A DNA stretch of 64,000 nucleotides from Letharia columbiana (GCF_014066305.1 NW_023501047.1:248001-312000), one strand, 5' to 3'. Numbered from the stretch's first letter, positions 10,562 to 22,758 are shown. Notes: generated by a model not told the origin, from the sequence alone. Translations and numbers: made by a program.

Positions 10562-12867
10562 TTAAGACGCACGCAGCAGCTTCTTAGTGTCCTCAACCGC
10601 GACCCTGGCCACTCGTTTCAACATGCCTCTTTCATCTCCTTCTCTGAATCTATCCCACCTATCCAATCCTTCCATGGCTGGTAGACTCAATGTGTTATAG
10701 CCCTGTCGAATTACCTTGCTCACTTCCCTTGGACTCATGTTGTTGCCCATGCGCCCTTTGCCATTCTCAGCTTCGACCAAGTCGTGATAGTGAGCTGCAA
10801 CCTGGATGAGGATATCGATCGGTGCCGTCGATGGAACATTCGACGTAACGCCAATGGGTTCGCTCGGATGTGTAAGATACATGCGAAACGCCTTCTTGAA
10901 GCGAGAGAGATAGTCGCCGGCTTCGACGAGCTTGTAGAACAAATCATCGTAAGCGGCCGGATCAGGAAGAAATGATTCTCCCGAAGTGACTGCTAGCGCA
11001 AGAGTGGTAAGGAAAGGATTGATGAGTAGAGGGAGATCTGGGTCCTGGACTGTAAGCGAAGGCGCGTAGGTTGTCAGGAAGCGTAGGAAAGAGAGAAGAG
11101 TCTGCCATAGAAGTGACCAGTGATATGTAAGCCGTGTGCGGGTGAAGGAAAGATATGAAAGTAGGCGATGAATGAGACCGATGCAGGAGATGTAGAGTGG
11201 TATATCGAGGTGCCGGCGAAGGTTGTGATTGATGCTGTCCACAAGTATGTCGAGGATTGGGGCTGCTGCAGGGCGAGACTTGGGTGTTGCTGGAAGAAGT
11301 GGTTGGCGCTGCCGGCAGAGACGAACGGAGACTAAAGTTTCAGGGTCGCAGAGAACCTTGCATAAAGCCAGATCTTCGATGATGATGCGGAGGATCATGA
11401 AATTTAATAGCCCGTATATTGTAGCTCTAGGGGAGCGGTAAGCATGATGAACGAGGTATGATGTATAGGATAGAAATGCGCAAAAGGGGGCTTCCACCAT
11501 CTTTGAAGTAGATGTACAGGAGACCAGATTGGAGCAGAAGACTTTGTTGGCAATTGTGAAATCATAGACACCCAGCAGGACGGCGGCACCAGGGTTTGGT
11601 CTGTAAAGTGTTCAGTGTCAGGAGCTCACGGAGGGTTGATGTACCAGTCTTACAAAACTGCGAACCCCTCCTTTATATCATCGGCTTTTGGCTGTGCGGG
11701 TGCTGCTCCTTTACTAGGGGCAAGCACACCGAGACCAATGTATGCCAAGGTGCTGCCGACCGTCCAGCCCTCTGCAACATCCTCTTGAATGGCAACATAG
11801 AGATGCCTGGATTGCGAGCATGCAAAGCCTATTCCTTGTGCAATCTTCTGTATTGCGCTCTCATTCACAAAGTCTTCAAGCCGCAGCCGATAGGGATTTC
11901 GAAACTCAAATTTGTTGTAGTTTGCTAGTAACCCCAAGAGAAGGAACGGCTTGAAGACTAGCTCAGGATTATCAGAGTCTTGTATAGACTGTGAGAATGT
12001 AAGCAAGTAGCCTCTATGGCTGGAAATTCCCAACGTAAAAACATGGATCAATCAATTTCGTTGAACTCTGCTAAAGATGAAAATCAAAATGCCTTCCAAG
12101 AGAGATTGAGATAACAACGGGTAGACTTCAAAGACAGAGCAAGACGTTTACGCATACCTTGATTAAAGCTGGAAATAAATCTCGGTGGGCAAAGTATGAT
12201 ACGAGGCTTGTCTGATACGCCCCTGAAGTCAATGATAGAGCAACATCGATAGCCTTGCTGCGAATCTCCGCTATAGTCTCTCAGCGTCTTGCGAAGATAG
12301 TCATCGGATCTGAAGCCCCTACCTGATCTTCCAGTGCGTATGATGCTTTCAATGGCGTTTGCGAATTCGGAGAAGACAGCATCGACCTCGTCAAGACCAG
12401 CAAGCACAGTAATGATGTCGGCACTCGGATTAGTGTAACGCTTCGTCAAAATGATCCCTAAGAAGACTGTCAAAGTCTGGATTGGTAAGTGTCAAATATG
12501 GGCGGAAGAAGAGCTCAAAGAACATACATCAAGCGCATTTTCGTCTGACGGAGCTCTCCCGTGTTTGACTTGAGAGACCGCTCGTACAAACAGCTGTCGA
12601 GTTTCATGCTTGGAGCGTGGTTAGCTTGAGGATATTTATGGTTTTTAGGACGCTGACTTGAAGATGTAGCAGGTCATCTGTAATCAACCCGTCTAGCCTC
12701 TGCTCTAGGCCTGCTTTGTCTGGTCGAAGAAGGAAGAACTCGCCCCAGAAAGCGTCTGAGTACGCCAAGTCATCATCATCTTGTTTGAAGAGGTCGTCGT
12801 AAAGACCAATGATCTTCGGCTGGAATGAGCTTGGTCTGGCTTGCTGGGTAAGGGGCGAGACTTCCAT
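10562..12867 (-). CDS. ARMH3-like (DUF1741) armadillo-like helical protein
   Basis: Six exons in order: 12867-12658, 12608-12528, 12476-12323, 12270-12158, 11988-11654 and 11600-10562. They total 644 codons, 643 residues, with every phase closing. Conserved segments recall the ARMH3/C10orf76 family: KIIGLYDDLFK and SDAFWGEFFLLRP near the N-terminus, then NPSADIITVLAGLDEVDAVF, SGAYQTSLVSYFAHRDLFPAL across an exon junction, QDSDNPELVFKPFLLLGLLANY, and LRRHLDIPLYISCIGLIHRLL near the C-terminus. The animal protein acts at the Golgi with PI4KB; that role is only an inference here. The start MEVSPLTQQARP follows an in-frame region without a nearer ATG. It shares its promoter with ISA1. Confidence 0.85.
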
Positions 12868-13430
12868 TCTGAGGCGTACGACTTTAGCTACCGACTCACT
12901 GGGTTCATGACTGCACAAGTATTTAAATCATGAATCGCAGGAGTCTTCTCGAAGCACTTGGTCTATAGTAGAGCGGGAACAAGACAAAATCCATTAACTG
13001 CTTGGACAAAGAAAGGAACCATAGGACTTTATTTTAGCTTACAATGCAACGGAAGTGTTTGATGCAAAGGGAATAGATTCGAGAAAACAGCAAGCTCAAT
13101 ACTCAAGCCTTAAAGCAAGCATTTTAAATTTTGATCCACAGTCAAAGCTGAGGCATGAGCGTGCACTTTTCTCTATACCTCGGTAGTAGCGCGCGGCACG
13201 CGGTAGGGAGTAATCATGATGAAGTTGATTGGCTGAAAGTCACCTTTGTCAGCACGGCAAATTCCGGCTTAGAAACTCCGCATACTGATGTGAATCTGTG
13301 AATGAGATCCGACAATTGACTCCTCCATTCACAGGTTTCATGTTTTCTATTAGGGCACTCATGTCTATTGCCACAAGTGGGTAATCACATTGTCGAGATA
13401 CTTTACCTTCCACCATTCAATATCAGCGAA
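12868..13430. promoter_or_regulatory. Bidirectional promoter, ARMH3-like gene and ISA1
   Basis: 563 bases lie between two divergent ATGs. No coding frame is seen. A GC-rich patch CGCGCGGCACGCGG lies at about 13190. Confidence 0.5.
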
Positions 13431-14253
13431 ATGTCTATACAGCGCTTTACTCATCCTCTGACATCATCCTCTTACAGCATCTTCAAATTCGCCTCTACCG
13501 TTGCCATTGACACGACAAGGTCAAGCCATCCGGGAGTCCCTCATCTTCGCTATCACGATCATATAAGATTCTACACCAGAAGGCGCCTCTCGACCGCAAC
13601 AGTATATCACCCCCATTCTCTAGACTCTGCTCCGCCGCCACCCCGCAACGCAAATACTCCCGATACATCGATATCAGGCATTTCGCCAGAAGTCAATAAT
13701 AGGAGACCACCCCGTCAAACAGGCCAATACGAATCGCCCTCCGTATCCAACAAGCCACAAAAGCAAAGCATCAGCATAACAGAAACAGAGGCGCAAAAAC
13801 CAAGACCTGTCACCAATGCCCCATCGTCCTCCCCTGCCACGGACAAACCGAAGAGGCCCACCAAACTCCGCCCTCGGAAAGCAGCCATGACGCTCACACC
13901 CTCCGCCACGGAGCACCTGCAGCAATTACTCGAGCTTCCGGAGCCGAAGTTCATAAGGGTGGGCGTAAAAAATAGAGGCTGCTCAGGACTTGCATATCAC
14001 CTGGAATACGTGGAAAAGGCTGGGAAATTCGATGAGGCGGTAGAACAAGACGGAGTGAAGGTGTTGATTGATAGTAAGGCGCTGTTCAGCATTATCGGAA
14101 GTGAGATGGACTGGGTGGAAGATAAATTGAATCAGAGATTCGTGTTCAGAAATCCGAATATCAGTGAGTTTTCTCGATGAGCACTACGATCGGATATGCG
14201 CTAACAACTTGACAGAGGAACAATGCGGTTGCGGGGAATCATTCATGGTCTAG
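13431..14253 (+). CDS. ISA1: A-type iron-sulfur cluster assembly protein, mitochondrial
   Basis: Acts late in mitochondrial Fe-S assembly, in maturation of 4Fe-4S proteins. Exons 13431-14163 and 14216-14253 give 256 residues. The N-terminus (MSIQRFTHPL..., with RRRLST near residue 50) is rich in Ser and Arg and poor in acidic residues, fitting a mitochondrial presequence. A low-complexity linker runs to about residue 150. The IscA domain follows: MTLTPSATEHLQQLLEL, GVKNRGCSGLAYHLEY with the first conserved Cys, and GSEMDWVEDKLNQRFVFRNPN. The second exon supplies the Cys-Gly-Cys end, IKEQCGCGESFMV. The small second exon is essential, since it encodes two of the three metal-binding cysteines. 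Confidence 0.93.
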
Positions 14254-14427
14254 TGCGACTTTCTTCCAGCATATTGTCCAGCGTTTCAGCGGCATTATAA
14301 ACCGGACTTCAGACAGATACACCATGCTTCATGCTTCATGACAGAACTCGTCCGAACATATCACCATGCTCGCTGTTCGTCCTCTTTGCTGCAAAGACCA
14401 TATTTTTCCTCTGCCGCCCAACCCCCC

Positions 14428-14960
14428 TTAATACACACCCGGAGTATAATCTACCACCCCCACCCTCTCCACCACCCCCTTCAAGCTCTTCTTGAACTCC
14501 AAATGTGCCGGGTCCTCCTCCACATAATACTTCCGGTCCTCCTCGCTGGCGAACTCCACCACGAAAGCGTGCGAATAATCCGCCTGCCAGCAGATCAACC
14601 AGCAGCTCAACGCCACGAAAACACCACACAGGCGCGAAGGCAGCATAGGCTGGAGGATAGGACATACCTTGGTGCTTTCGGAACTATTCTGCCGCCCGCC
14701 GGAGGAAGTCGTGATGTAAGGTTTCTTGGATGCGGGGTGGATGCATTGGTTGCGGAGGTCGACCATGCGGTTGCATGCCTGATCGGATTTAGCAGAGCTC
14801 TCTCTCTCTCAAGCTTCCGTACGGCGGGAGGCATCTACGTCTTGGATTGTGGAAAGCTCGGTCGAGGGTTTGAACTAGGGTGTGGTCAGATTGGGGGCTG
14901 AGAGCTGATGGAGAAGTATCGCGCTTTCACCTCGAACATCACGACGTGGATGATCGCCAT
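14428..14960 (-). CDS. Stress-responsive A/B-barrel (Dabb) domain protein
   Basis: Four exons, 14960-14931, 14874-14839, 14778-14668 and 14583-14428, encode 110 residues, the usual length of single-domain Dabb proteins. Landmarks are MAIIHVVMFEFK at the start, HPASKKPYI in the middle, YSHAFVVEFASEEDRKYYVEEDPAH and the C-terminal VVDYTPGVY. The assignment to this family is confident, but members have diverse and often unknown roles, so no reaction is proposed. Donors GTGAAA, GTAGAT and GTATGT are used, and phases close throughout. The first exon codes for only ten residues. Confidence 0.88.
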
Positions 14961-15211
14961 GGTTGCGGTTATGGACTTGCGATTTGGAGGAGGTGTCAAC
15001 GTTTGGGCAGAGTGATTTTGAATAGATGAACATTGGTGAAGCTTCGGTCAGCGAAATCCCAACGGGATGACGTCTTTTTGCCTCGTCACTTTACATAAGA
15101 TACATTTGAAACGACGCTTTTTTTTGGTATCTGGACGTCCATCTGCCAGCTTTTGGTTCAGGAGGGAAGTTTGTCTATTCATTGCTATATAAGCTGAGCT
15201 TGCTTCTACCC

Positions 15212-16260
15212 CTACCTCTTCTCCACAAATCCCAGAACCTTCCTCACAAAGTCCTCCGGATTCTCCTCCGCAAGCCAATGCCCGCTCCCCTCCACAATGC
15301 CTCGCTCAACATTGCTGTACATCTCGCTCGCCATTTCCAACGCACTCGCCGTCATGAAAACATGCTCCCCACTCAAGATCATTGACCTGACCTCCACCTT
15401 CCCGTTCTTCTTGAGCCACTCTTGGTTATGCACCGCATCCGTCTCAAACATCCTATAGACGTGAAACCCGCTTCTCAAGGCGCCAGGCATCGAATACTGC
15501 GTTGCGTAGAACTCCAAGTCCTCATTTGAGAACGCCTCCGGGTTCTGAGCCAGCCGGTCATAGAAGTGTTTCAGGTAGATCTTCTCTTTGCCCGATACAA
15601 GAGAGACGGCGATGTCGGATTGGGCTTGAAAATCGAAGTGCCAGAGGGGAGCGGTGTGTTTGTTGTCTTCGTAGAATTTGGTGCCGGGGAGTGGACACTC
15701 GCCCCAGATGACGCTGGCGACGTTGGAGGGGAACTGGGCTACATACGCATGGGCGATCATTCCCCCAATATCATGCCCCACGACATGGATCGGCTCTTTG
15801 ACGCCCACATGCTCCGTCACCAATTTGTACAAATCCTGAGCGAGTACATCCTTGGTGTAGCCATCAGGCGGGTGGGACGAGTACCCAGCACCACGATAGT
15901 CTGGAACTATGACTCGGTAGCCTCAATGATTTCGGAGTCAGCATCACTCTTTCGGGATGAATTCTGAGTACGAAGCATGTATTAGAAGCAGAGAAGTCTA
16001 GAGGCATGTCTGGCGACCCATAAGACAGCATGGGTGGGGAACAATTGCATTGGAAAATATAACGTACCGGCTTCAGCGAGAGGGATGGTGACATGACGGA
16101 ATTGGTAGGATGTCTCTGGGAAGCCGTGGATGAGGAGAATGGTTCCCTTAGGCTCGCTAGAGGTGGGGAGGTATTCGATGTAGTGGATACGGATCTCCGG
16201 GTCAGCTTGCTGAAGCCAGATCTGGCGGTGGTGGGGGATGGGGGTGTTCTGGGATGGCAT
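15212..16260 (-). CDS. Alpha/beta hydrolase of the epoxide hydrolase/dehalogenase type
   Basis: Exons 16260-16068 and 15921-15212 (146-nt intron) give 300 residues. The oxyanion motif HGFPET is at about residue 45. The nucleophile elbow is HVVGHDIGG with Asp115, not Ser. The catalytic His is His279 in GSGHWLAEENP. An Asp nucleophile places it with epoxide hydrolases and haloacetate/haloalkane dehalogenases, not lipases. A cap region with several Tyr (FYDRLAQNPEAF, EFYATQYSMPG) is typical of epoxide hydrolases. The substrate is unknown; detoxification or secondary metabolism is possible. A dense cluster of TGACGCT sites lies 106-157 bases upstream of the ATG and may control it. Confidence 0.85.
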
Positions 16261-16365
16261 TGTTCAGGATGTGGTGGAACCAATGATTTGTGAGGGGACT
16301 ACAGTGTGGTGCCTGTTGATGTAGACGATGACGACTGTGTAAGGTAGGTATTGGGTTTATAAGGC

Positions 16366-16417
16366 ATGACGCTCGAGTGACGCTCATGACGCTGCAATCG
16401 AGCGTCACTTCAGCGTC
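16366..16417. promoter_or_regulatory. Cluster of five TGACGCT motifs upstream of the hydrolase
   Basis: Five exact copies of TGACGCT occur in 52 bases: forward at 16366, 16377 and 16386, reverse at 16400 and 16411. The outer pairs are each spaced 11 bases apart, giving a near-symmetrical arrangement. TGACG is the core bound by many bZIP factors. The cluster is 106-157 bases upstream of the minus-strand hydrolase ATG, a normal distance for control elements. Confidence 0.6.
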
Positions 16418-16923
16418 ATTTGAAGGAGCGGGTAAGGTGCATTGGCAGGCCTCCTCCGCGGCCAACCAGGCTACGTAATCTGCGGAAACATCCTAGTTAC
16501 TCGAAATAGAGAGTGTCCAGAATATAGAGGGTACATATGTATGCTTACTCTTAGCTGAGCGCTGTGGATGATGGACCTCATTGCTTCTTGCCCGCTGGCC
16601 CTCGTGCACACGTCTCCGCCTTTGATTCTTAGTTGCACGCTAGCGAACTACGGTCCCTCATGCCAGCAAAGCTAATGATTCATTATAACTTGTCTCTGGT
16701 CTTTGAAGAGAACGATATGTGAATTGATCAGCCTCGCTTCAGCAGTAGCTTCAAGTCAAACAATGGCTCGGGTGCAAACCGCCGACATGCCACAAGTGTT
16801 TGAGCTCCCTGGAATAACTCAGATTTGGTGACGTTTGGCATAAGCCGCCAGTACAATTGGAAGAAGGTCTCTCAAGTGTTCTCGATTATCCTGTCTCTGA
16901 TCGCATTCAATTGGCCAAAAACA

Positions 16924-17157
16924 ATGATTTTGCCAAAGATCGACTTGATAGCAGTCGGTGCAGGGTTTTCAGGCATAGCAGCAGCCAAATTTTACCTGGA
17001 GACTCGCCCTGACAATGGACTTCTCTTTCTGGAGCAAGATAACTGTCTGGCCGGACTGTGGAACTCGAGGAGGTCGTTTGAGGATATTTCTGACATAATG
17101 GAACGTGGTGACAGCAGAATGATCGAAGGTCCACGTAGCTCGTCCGCCAGAGAATGA
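16924..17157 (+). pseudogene. Truncated FAD-dependent (FMO-like) monooxygenase, N-terminal relic
   Basis: The frame from ATG 16924 encodes an N-terminal Rossmann dinucleotide-binding segment: DLIAVGAGFSGIAAAKFYLE, then LFLEQDNCLAGLWNSRRSFED. This matches the start of flavin-containing monooxygenases and related group B enzymes, including the GxGxxG FAD motif and the acidic end of the second strand. Coding similarity stops after about 50 residues, and the frame ends at 17157. No continuation is found in the next kilobase, so nearly all of a protein of about 500 residues is missing. It sits at the edge of a patch of retroelement relics. Confidence 0.6.
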
Positions 17158-17605
17158 CATTTCCTATTAGTGCTTTCAGACCTCGTTGACTAGGCAGTAT
17201 CTAGGAGTATATGTGGTTCAACATAGCAGTGCCGGTAGAAGCTTCCCTGACAGAATTCAAATCCGCTTCCACGTACACTCGATCAGGAAGCCAGCCGGGA
17301 TGTGGGTAACATGGGGTGAAGACGACGTCAAAAACACCACGTGTGTCGGAAGTGATCATTACGAGCGGTCTCACCCCTTCTCATCTTTTCACGCCATTCC
17401 CCGTCCCCCTCCGCCTCTCGAATTTCCAGCAACCTGCACTCACCATCCTGACAATGTTCACTATCATTACAAACCTAGACGCGCATACGCATGGCCATAG
17501 AGGAAAGAGCTCATATTTTCGCGAAATAGCTACTACTCCCTTTCTCTACCTAGATACTAAAGTGCAAGATGGCTAGTAAGTGCGAACGGTTCCCAAGGTT
17601 CTTGT

Positions 17606-18236
17606 TTGCTAAGATCTTCCAGCAACGACCGTAACCGCCCAGCCCACGTGGTGCCGTTACGAGCTTTCAACGGCGCAGACGATGCAGATCTTGTGAGATG
17701 GCTACGCAGTCTGAACGACATCGACGTATGGGATGAGGACGTAGCACATTCTCCAGAGCAACTGAATGAATGGGTCAGACCTGTTGACAGGCTTCTTCGC
17801 TATCTGATTATATTAGTTTGTCCACCCTGCCAGACGTTCGCCAGGGCCCAGGCGAGGACCTCGAGACCTACTACCGTCGTGTCGAGGATCAGTTGCATGC
17901 TCCAGGTGGAATAGATCGCGGCGGAGGAGAACTCAATCAGCTTACAGAAAATCAATATTCAGAAATCTACTTATTTACAAAAGAGTATATCAACGGGCTC
18001 TACGACCCGTCTCTCCGGCAGCGCGTGTGTATCAACGGCCGCGTTCTTGATAAACAGTGTTCACGGAGTCTACTCGCAGTACATGTGACATCGGAAGCAC
18101 AAGCGTGTGTGCTAAAGGAGCGTGCAAGTTGGCGAAGAAAGAGAGAGATCAGTCGGCCATGAAGGACAAGAATCAAGAGAGCGGCGAGGTTGGGGAGGCT
18201 TCCTACGCTCCACTCAAGATTCAAGAGCCTGCTTAG
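17606..18236 (+). mobile_element. Retrotransposon gag-like relic, frameshifted
   Basis: The first frame, from 17606, contains RAFNGADDADLVRWLRSLND and VWDEDVAHSPEQLNEWVRPV. The reading continues after a one-base shift near 17815 with LPDVRQGPGEDLETYYRRVE and YINGLYDPSLRQRV. A second shift near 18150 would continue it through a charged tail to a stop at 18236. The pattern, a helical domain, then a Pro/Gly/Glu-containing ETYYRRV segment and a GLYDPSLRQRV segment, resembles capsid (gag) proteins of fungal LTR elements. No zinc knuckle, protease, polymerase or LTRs were found. It appears to be a dead fragment. Confidence 0.5.
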
Positions 18237-19184
18237 CGACCGGGCCATCCACGACCTAACCCTTCCACACGTTGAGAACAATTCGAGCTCACGGATTTCG
18301 CGGGAGGTGAGAGGAAAGCAATCGATTGAGAGGATTGTGCCGTTGGTTCTATTCTACGAGTAGTGTTGAATCTCCTGGACCTGTGAACAAGGACTAAGGA
18401 ACGTGCTAGGGATCGAAACATGCCTTTAGGTAGCAGTCTAGAGCAGCAACGAGACCGCATGTTTCCGCACCGCTTCCACTATGTTGTTAGAGATGGAGGT
18501 CAATAACGACCCATAAGCCCCAGCAGATTTATCGTGATCGCGAAACCCTGAAAGATAATATACGATATGCTCGTTGTCCACCACTTGCCGAGGTGAACTA
18601 AAACTGGAACGCTCGACTAGGCGCCATATCACAAGTTCTCGAAATCGCAAGAACCTCAGAAGCCTGGCTCAATCCCTACTACAGTATCAACACACTTTCT
18701 GCTGTTCACGTTGATCTGCAATCATCCACCAAGCTCGGCCCCAAGATATCTTGCCAAACCCCAAGCTAGGAAAGATATCAAGTCAGGGTTTTCATCCCTG
18801 AGATTTACGCTACTTGACGCTAACCGGGCTGTGAATGATTCAGTTTTGTGAAGGAGGTGCCCAAGTGAGGTGAGGCTTCCGCCAACAAAGTTCGAGAGGC
18901 TTGTTTGTTCACTGAACTTCATCCTTATTAACATCAAACATGGACTTGGCTGCAGGATGAATCGCCCAAATCTACGATTGAACCAGATCAGCTTTTTCAA
19001 TACTGGCCTCCAGCACCACTCCTCTCGTAATCTCAGGCTTCCTTCCCATCCAACCTCTCCTCTCCAATCGTTGATTCCAACTACTAACCATCTCGAATGT
19101 CCCAGTACCCAACCAACTAATCATCCGATCGGGATTTCACTGTTCTAGGACACAACAAAATGGGTTCGTACAGATAATGACCCA

Positions 19185-20173
19185 TTGACCGAGTCAGACG
19201 AACCGACAGTTACCAATGCAGAGCCACAACCCCACCAAGATCAAGAACGAGGATGCGATACGAAATTCAACGGAATGGATAGAGAGCATGGCAAGAGCGC
19301 TTCCCTCTGGCTCGCTAATAATGGAACGCCACCGCGAGGAAGGATCTACGCCGTCGATGTATTTCCAGCACATCGACCATCATCTCAAGGGCGAAAGCCG
19401 CTGAGTGGGTCCTTGAACACTCCAAGTGCTAGGGCTCTCATATACAAAGGACTTATGGAAGTAGCCACGCCAAATATCGAAGCCTTCCAGACGGCTCTTA
19501 CCCAGCGCTTCAAGTTAACCGTGGAGAATCTTATGGTCATGAAGTCAAGGCCGCAGATCCTTCTCTGCTGCATGAATCAATTGGCATCGGAGAATTTAGA
19601 GCAGTACTACAGTCCCAATAGAGACGTTTTGCTCGCTTTGCACGGTTGTGACGATGACAATGACACTCCAACGCCACCAGAGATATCGTTGCGCAGTATC
19701 GCAGTCACAAAATTCGTCCCCGGCCTCAGGAATGACTGGCCTAGGAGCTGCACCAGTCTCAAATGGCGTTTGCTCCAACAGCAGATGCTCCACCATACGG
19801 TGAGCGTACACAAGATGACCGAAGCGGAGATCAAGATCATGGACTCGGAAAAAAGGAGAGACCGAAGCCCGCAAAGAGAAAGGAGCAGGAGAGGAAGCGC
19901 AAGCTTGCCGCAGAGGGGACGGAATCGGACAAATGCGAAGACGCAGAAGCACGGGGAAAGCGATATCGAAGCTGCCCACACCCGCAAAAGATGACGAACC
20001 GCCCTCCCCGAGCAACGCCGACAACAGTCACGCCGGAACCGACTCTCCAAAAAGCCCGAGACCGTCGCAAGGGCGGATCAGGCGGCGAAACCCGCTCGAT
20101 CCGTCCAACACCGTCGACGGGTCAAAGCCATAGACGTCTATCTGCACGGTCGAGGGGGGGCCTGCGCTCATGA
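19185..20173 (+). mobile_element. Second retrotransposon gag-like relic
   Basis: The frame 19185-19994 has a gag-like core from about codon 95: EAFQTALTQRFKL, SRPQILLCCMNQLASENLEQ, RDVLLALHGCDDDND and LRSIAVTKFVPGLRND. A highly basic Arg/Ser/Lys tail follows. An overlapping frame, 19763-20173, gives a Lys/Arg/Pro-rich continuation, so the original protein probably crossed frames. The stretch before codon 95 reads better in another frame (19216-19404), suggesting further breaks. No other domains or terminal repeats are visible. It differs from the relic at 17606, so the area collected more than one element. Confidence 0.45.
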
Positions 20174-20582
20174 CAGCAGGCGAGGGAAGAGGCAGGGTGG
20201 GTTTACATCGTGCGAGTCTCATGGACGGGATTGTTACCAGGCTCTGCGGATGCAGAACGGGGATACATACGATAGACGGAGTCCCTGGGATAGATTTTGT
20301 GTGGAAAAGTGGAAAGAAGAGCACACGGACAGATTCAACATGGCATGCAAAGACCACCTTTTGGACTACCTAAATGTACACTCAAGCCCGACAACTTTTC
20401 CCATTGACCACCGACCGCAGAATAAATGACTCACTTTTGGTTGTGTACAGCCGACGCGCGTCCTTTAATTCCTTGCCATAAGCCACCCAACCTTTTTTCC
20501 CACAAACACGCCAAAAGAACGGAAGGGGTATAGAACTTTTGTCCCCATTCGGTCAGCCATCCCCGCAAAACCGACAGACGCC
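20174..20582. other. Intergenic, 3' flank of the F-box/LRR gene
   Basis: No gene or repeat is recognised. It is the boundary between the retroelement relics and the next housekeeping block. Confidence 0.4.
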
Positions 20583-22758
20583 TCATTTTTTGAACATGTA
20601 ATGCCCGTACAAACCCCCAACCTCGCCCCACGCGACAGGCACCTTCCTCATTCCCCACCACATCGCTCCCATCTTCCAGCCTCTCCTCCCAGTGGTCGCC
20701 CCGGCCCCGTTAACACCCGCATTCGCTATTGGCTCCCTGACGTACCAACCCCGCCTTCCCAGCTCCTTGACGACCCAGCCCAGCCGCTTGTTGGTGTTCT
20801 TGCACTCCCGAAGCGAGGAGATGGCTTTGTCGCCCAGTTCGATGACTTCGAGGGGGAGCGCCGCGGGCGTAAGGAGGATGTTGGTTGGAGCTGGGGTGTT
20901 GAAGAGTGTTGATTGCGAGACAGCGGGGATGGCGGTTAGATCGAGATAATGTAGCGCTGGACGCACCCAAGGCTGCTGCTGTCCACGAGACCCGGTGGGA
21001 GAGGGACCGGGCTGGCGGAATAGCATGTTGACGTCAGCAAGAGAGATATTGGCACAGGCAAGGCCCAGCTCTTCGACGTGTTTGGTGAGAGGCATGAGCT
21101 GAGGAATGTGCCGTGGATAGATCTGGGCGCCATTCAAGTTTAAAGAGCGCAGGCTGGAAGGCAGGGAGGGAAGAAGACGGTCAACGTCCGCATCCGAAAG
21201 TAGACGGTAGCGAGAGATGTCGCAGGAGAGGTTGAGATAGACAAGGCTTCTGACTGCAGGATGAGTAGTGAGAAAGTCCACAACGCCTTCTCCGGTGATA
21301 TAGATGCAGCGACCAAGATTCAGGTGTGATAATGTTGCGGATGCTGGCAGTGACATCAAAGCTTCGTCCGTGATACGAGTGTGGGAGGCGTCCAGGTGGG
21401 TGAGTTGCGGTAGGTGTGGGAGGAGGGTTTCAAAAGCTGAGCTTGGGAGAGTGAAACATTCGTGAATGCCCAGGCGGCGGATGTTGAGCATCGTAGACGG
21501 GGAGTCGATTAGGGTAGTCAAGGTGGACGTAAAGGCATCCACGAATGATGAGGACGCTGAAGCGCAGAAGTCAATAGCACGGAGCTTGGGCAGGCCGAAG
21601 AATAGCTTCCGGAGCACATTCTCATCGATGTCATCGTCCAAATTTTCTTGCAACAGAACCTCTTGGACTGCTGGAATCAACTCGAGGCATTTAAAAAGTG
21701 TCTTCGCGGTGAGGTTTTGCACTTCAGCATTCGTCTGCCGGCTGCGGCCAAGTCCGACCGAAGTAGTGTGTGAGAGGTCCAGCCGTCTCACGATCGTTCC
21801 TAGGCCAGGGTACTCGGAGATATGGTGCAGGAATTTGGCGAAGATCGAGGAGTGGGGAAGAGTGATTTGGCTGTAAAGTGTGTTGATAGTAGCAACATGG
21901 ACAGTTTTCGAGGTCAACAGACACGCGACCAGATCGACGTTGCGTGGACCATAGCCAGCTGGTGGGATGTCGAGGGCAAGCTGTGCGATGATTTCATCTG
22001 CTCCATGGTCAGTGCGGCCACGTGGAATACTAATTTACTATTTAGACTCACCGAGCACTTCCACAGGCAGCCTCTCAATTGGCGCCTCACCAGGAGCGTA
22101 CGATTTCTCAACCTCGATCTCCGTGGGCTCCTGAGGCCTTGGGAGCTCCAAGTCCCAGCCCGACAACTCAGAAATGCCGGTCCTCAAGGCGGTATAGCTC
22201 TTGCTCCTACGCTTGCGCCCAGGTCCTACGGGCTGCCATTTAGGGCTCCTGCCGCACCGGCAGCAGCAGTCGCAGGTGCCGGCCCCGGTACGGTTGCCGA
22301 CATTATGCACGGCGTCTGGAGATGTAGGCACGGAAGCATTGACGGACTCAAAGAAGGACTGTGCTATGCCTGGCCTCATGATGGCTGGTCAGTATGAGAT
22401 TTTTAGGTAATAGTCGAGTGTGTATGGATGTGGGAATCGCGTGCGACTTACCCCCCTCTTCTTCCTTGACTGAAGAACACGAGCTTTTTCTTATGTCACG
22501 GAAATGTTGAGACCCTTGCGCTTTGCACAGTGAATGTGAAGCAGCTTGCGAAGATATGGCGCGCTTGTCGGCAATGATAGCGGTCCGGCCGTCGTTGGTG
22601 CATTCTGCAGGAAGAGGCTCATGCGCAAAGTCTGGGGTAAAAGGCGGAGATGAGATCCTTCTATTGGTGAGTCTGGGGAAGTCTGCTGCCAGGTATCGAC
22701 TTGTAGTCGTAGAGTTTGTCGGCTCTGTCTCGCGGTAAAATGAAGGGATCGAGACCAT
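20583..22758 (-). CDS. F-box-like / leucine-rich-repeat protein
   Basis: Exons 22758-22452, 22384-22052 and 21997-20583 give 684 residues. The first 210 residues are low complexity with a Cys cluster (CDCCCRCG). An F-box-like motif, APIERLPVEVLDEIIAQLALD, crosses the second splice junction at about residues 205-225. The rest has leucine-rich repeats: LPKLRAIDFC, LPQLTHLDASHTRITDEAL, LSHLNLGRCIYITGEGV and LRSLNLNGAQI. This is the architecture of fungal F-box/LRR substrate receptors. The C-terminus contains many Trp and Gly (GWKMGAMWWGM). All phases close. A protein starting at a downstream ATG cannot be excluded. Confidence 0.8.

Noticed and set aside
12084..12473. A 129-codon frame read as a separate gene
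   Set aside because: It is exon 3 of the ARMH3-like gene read through two introns. The spliced frame restores conserved helical repeats.
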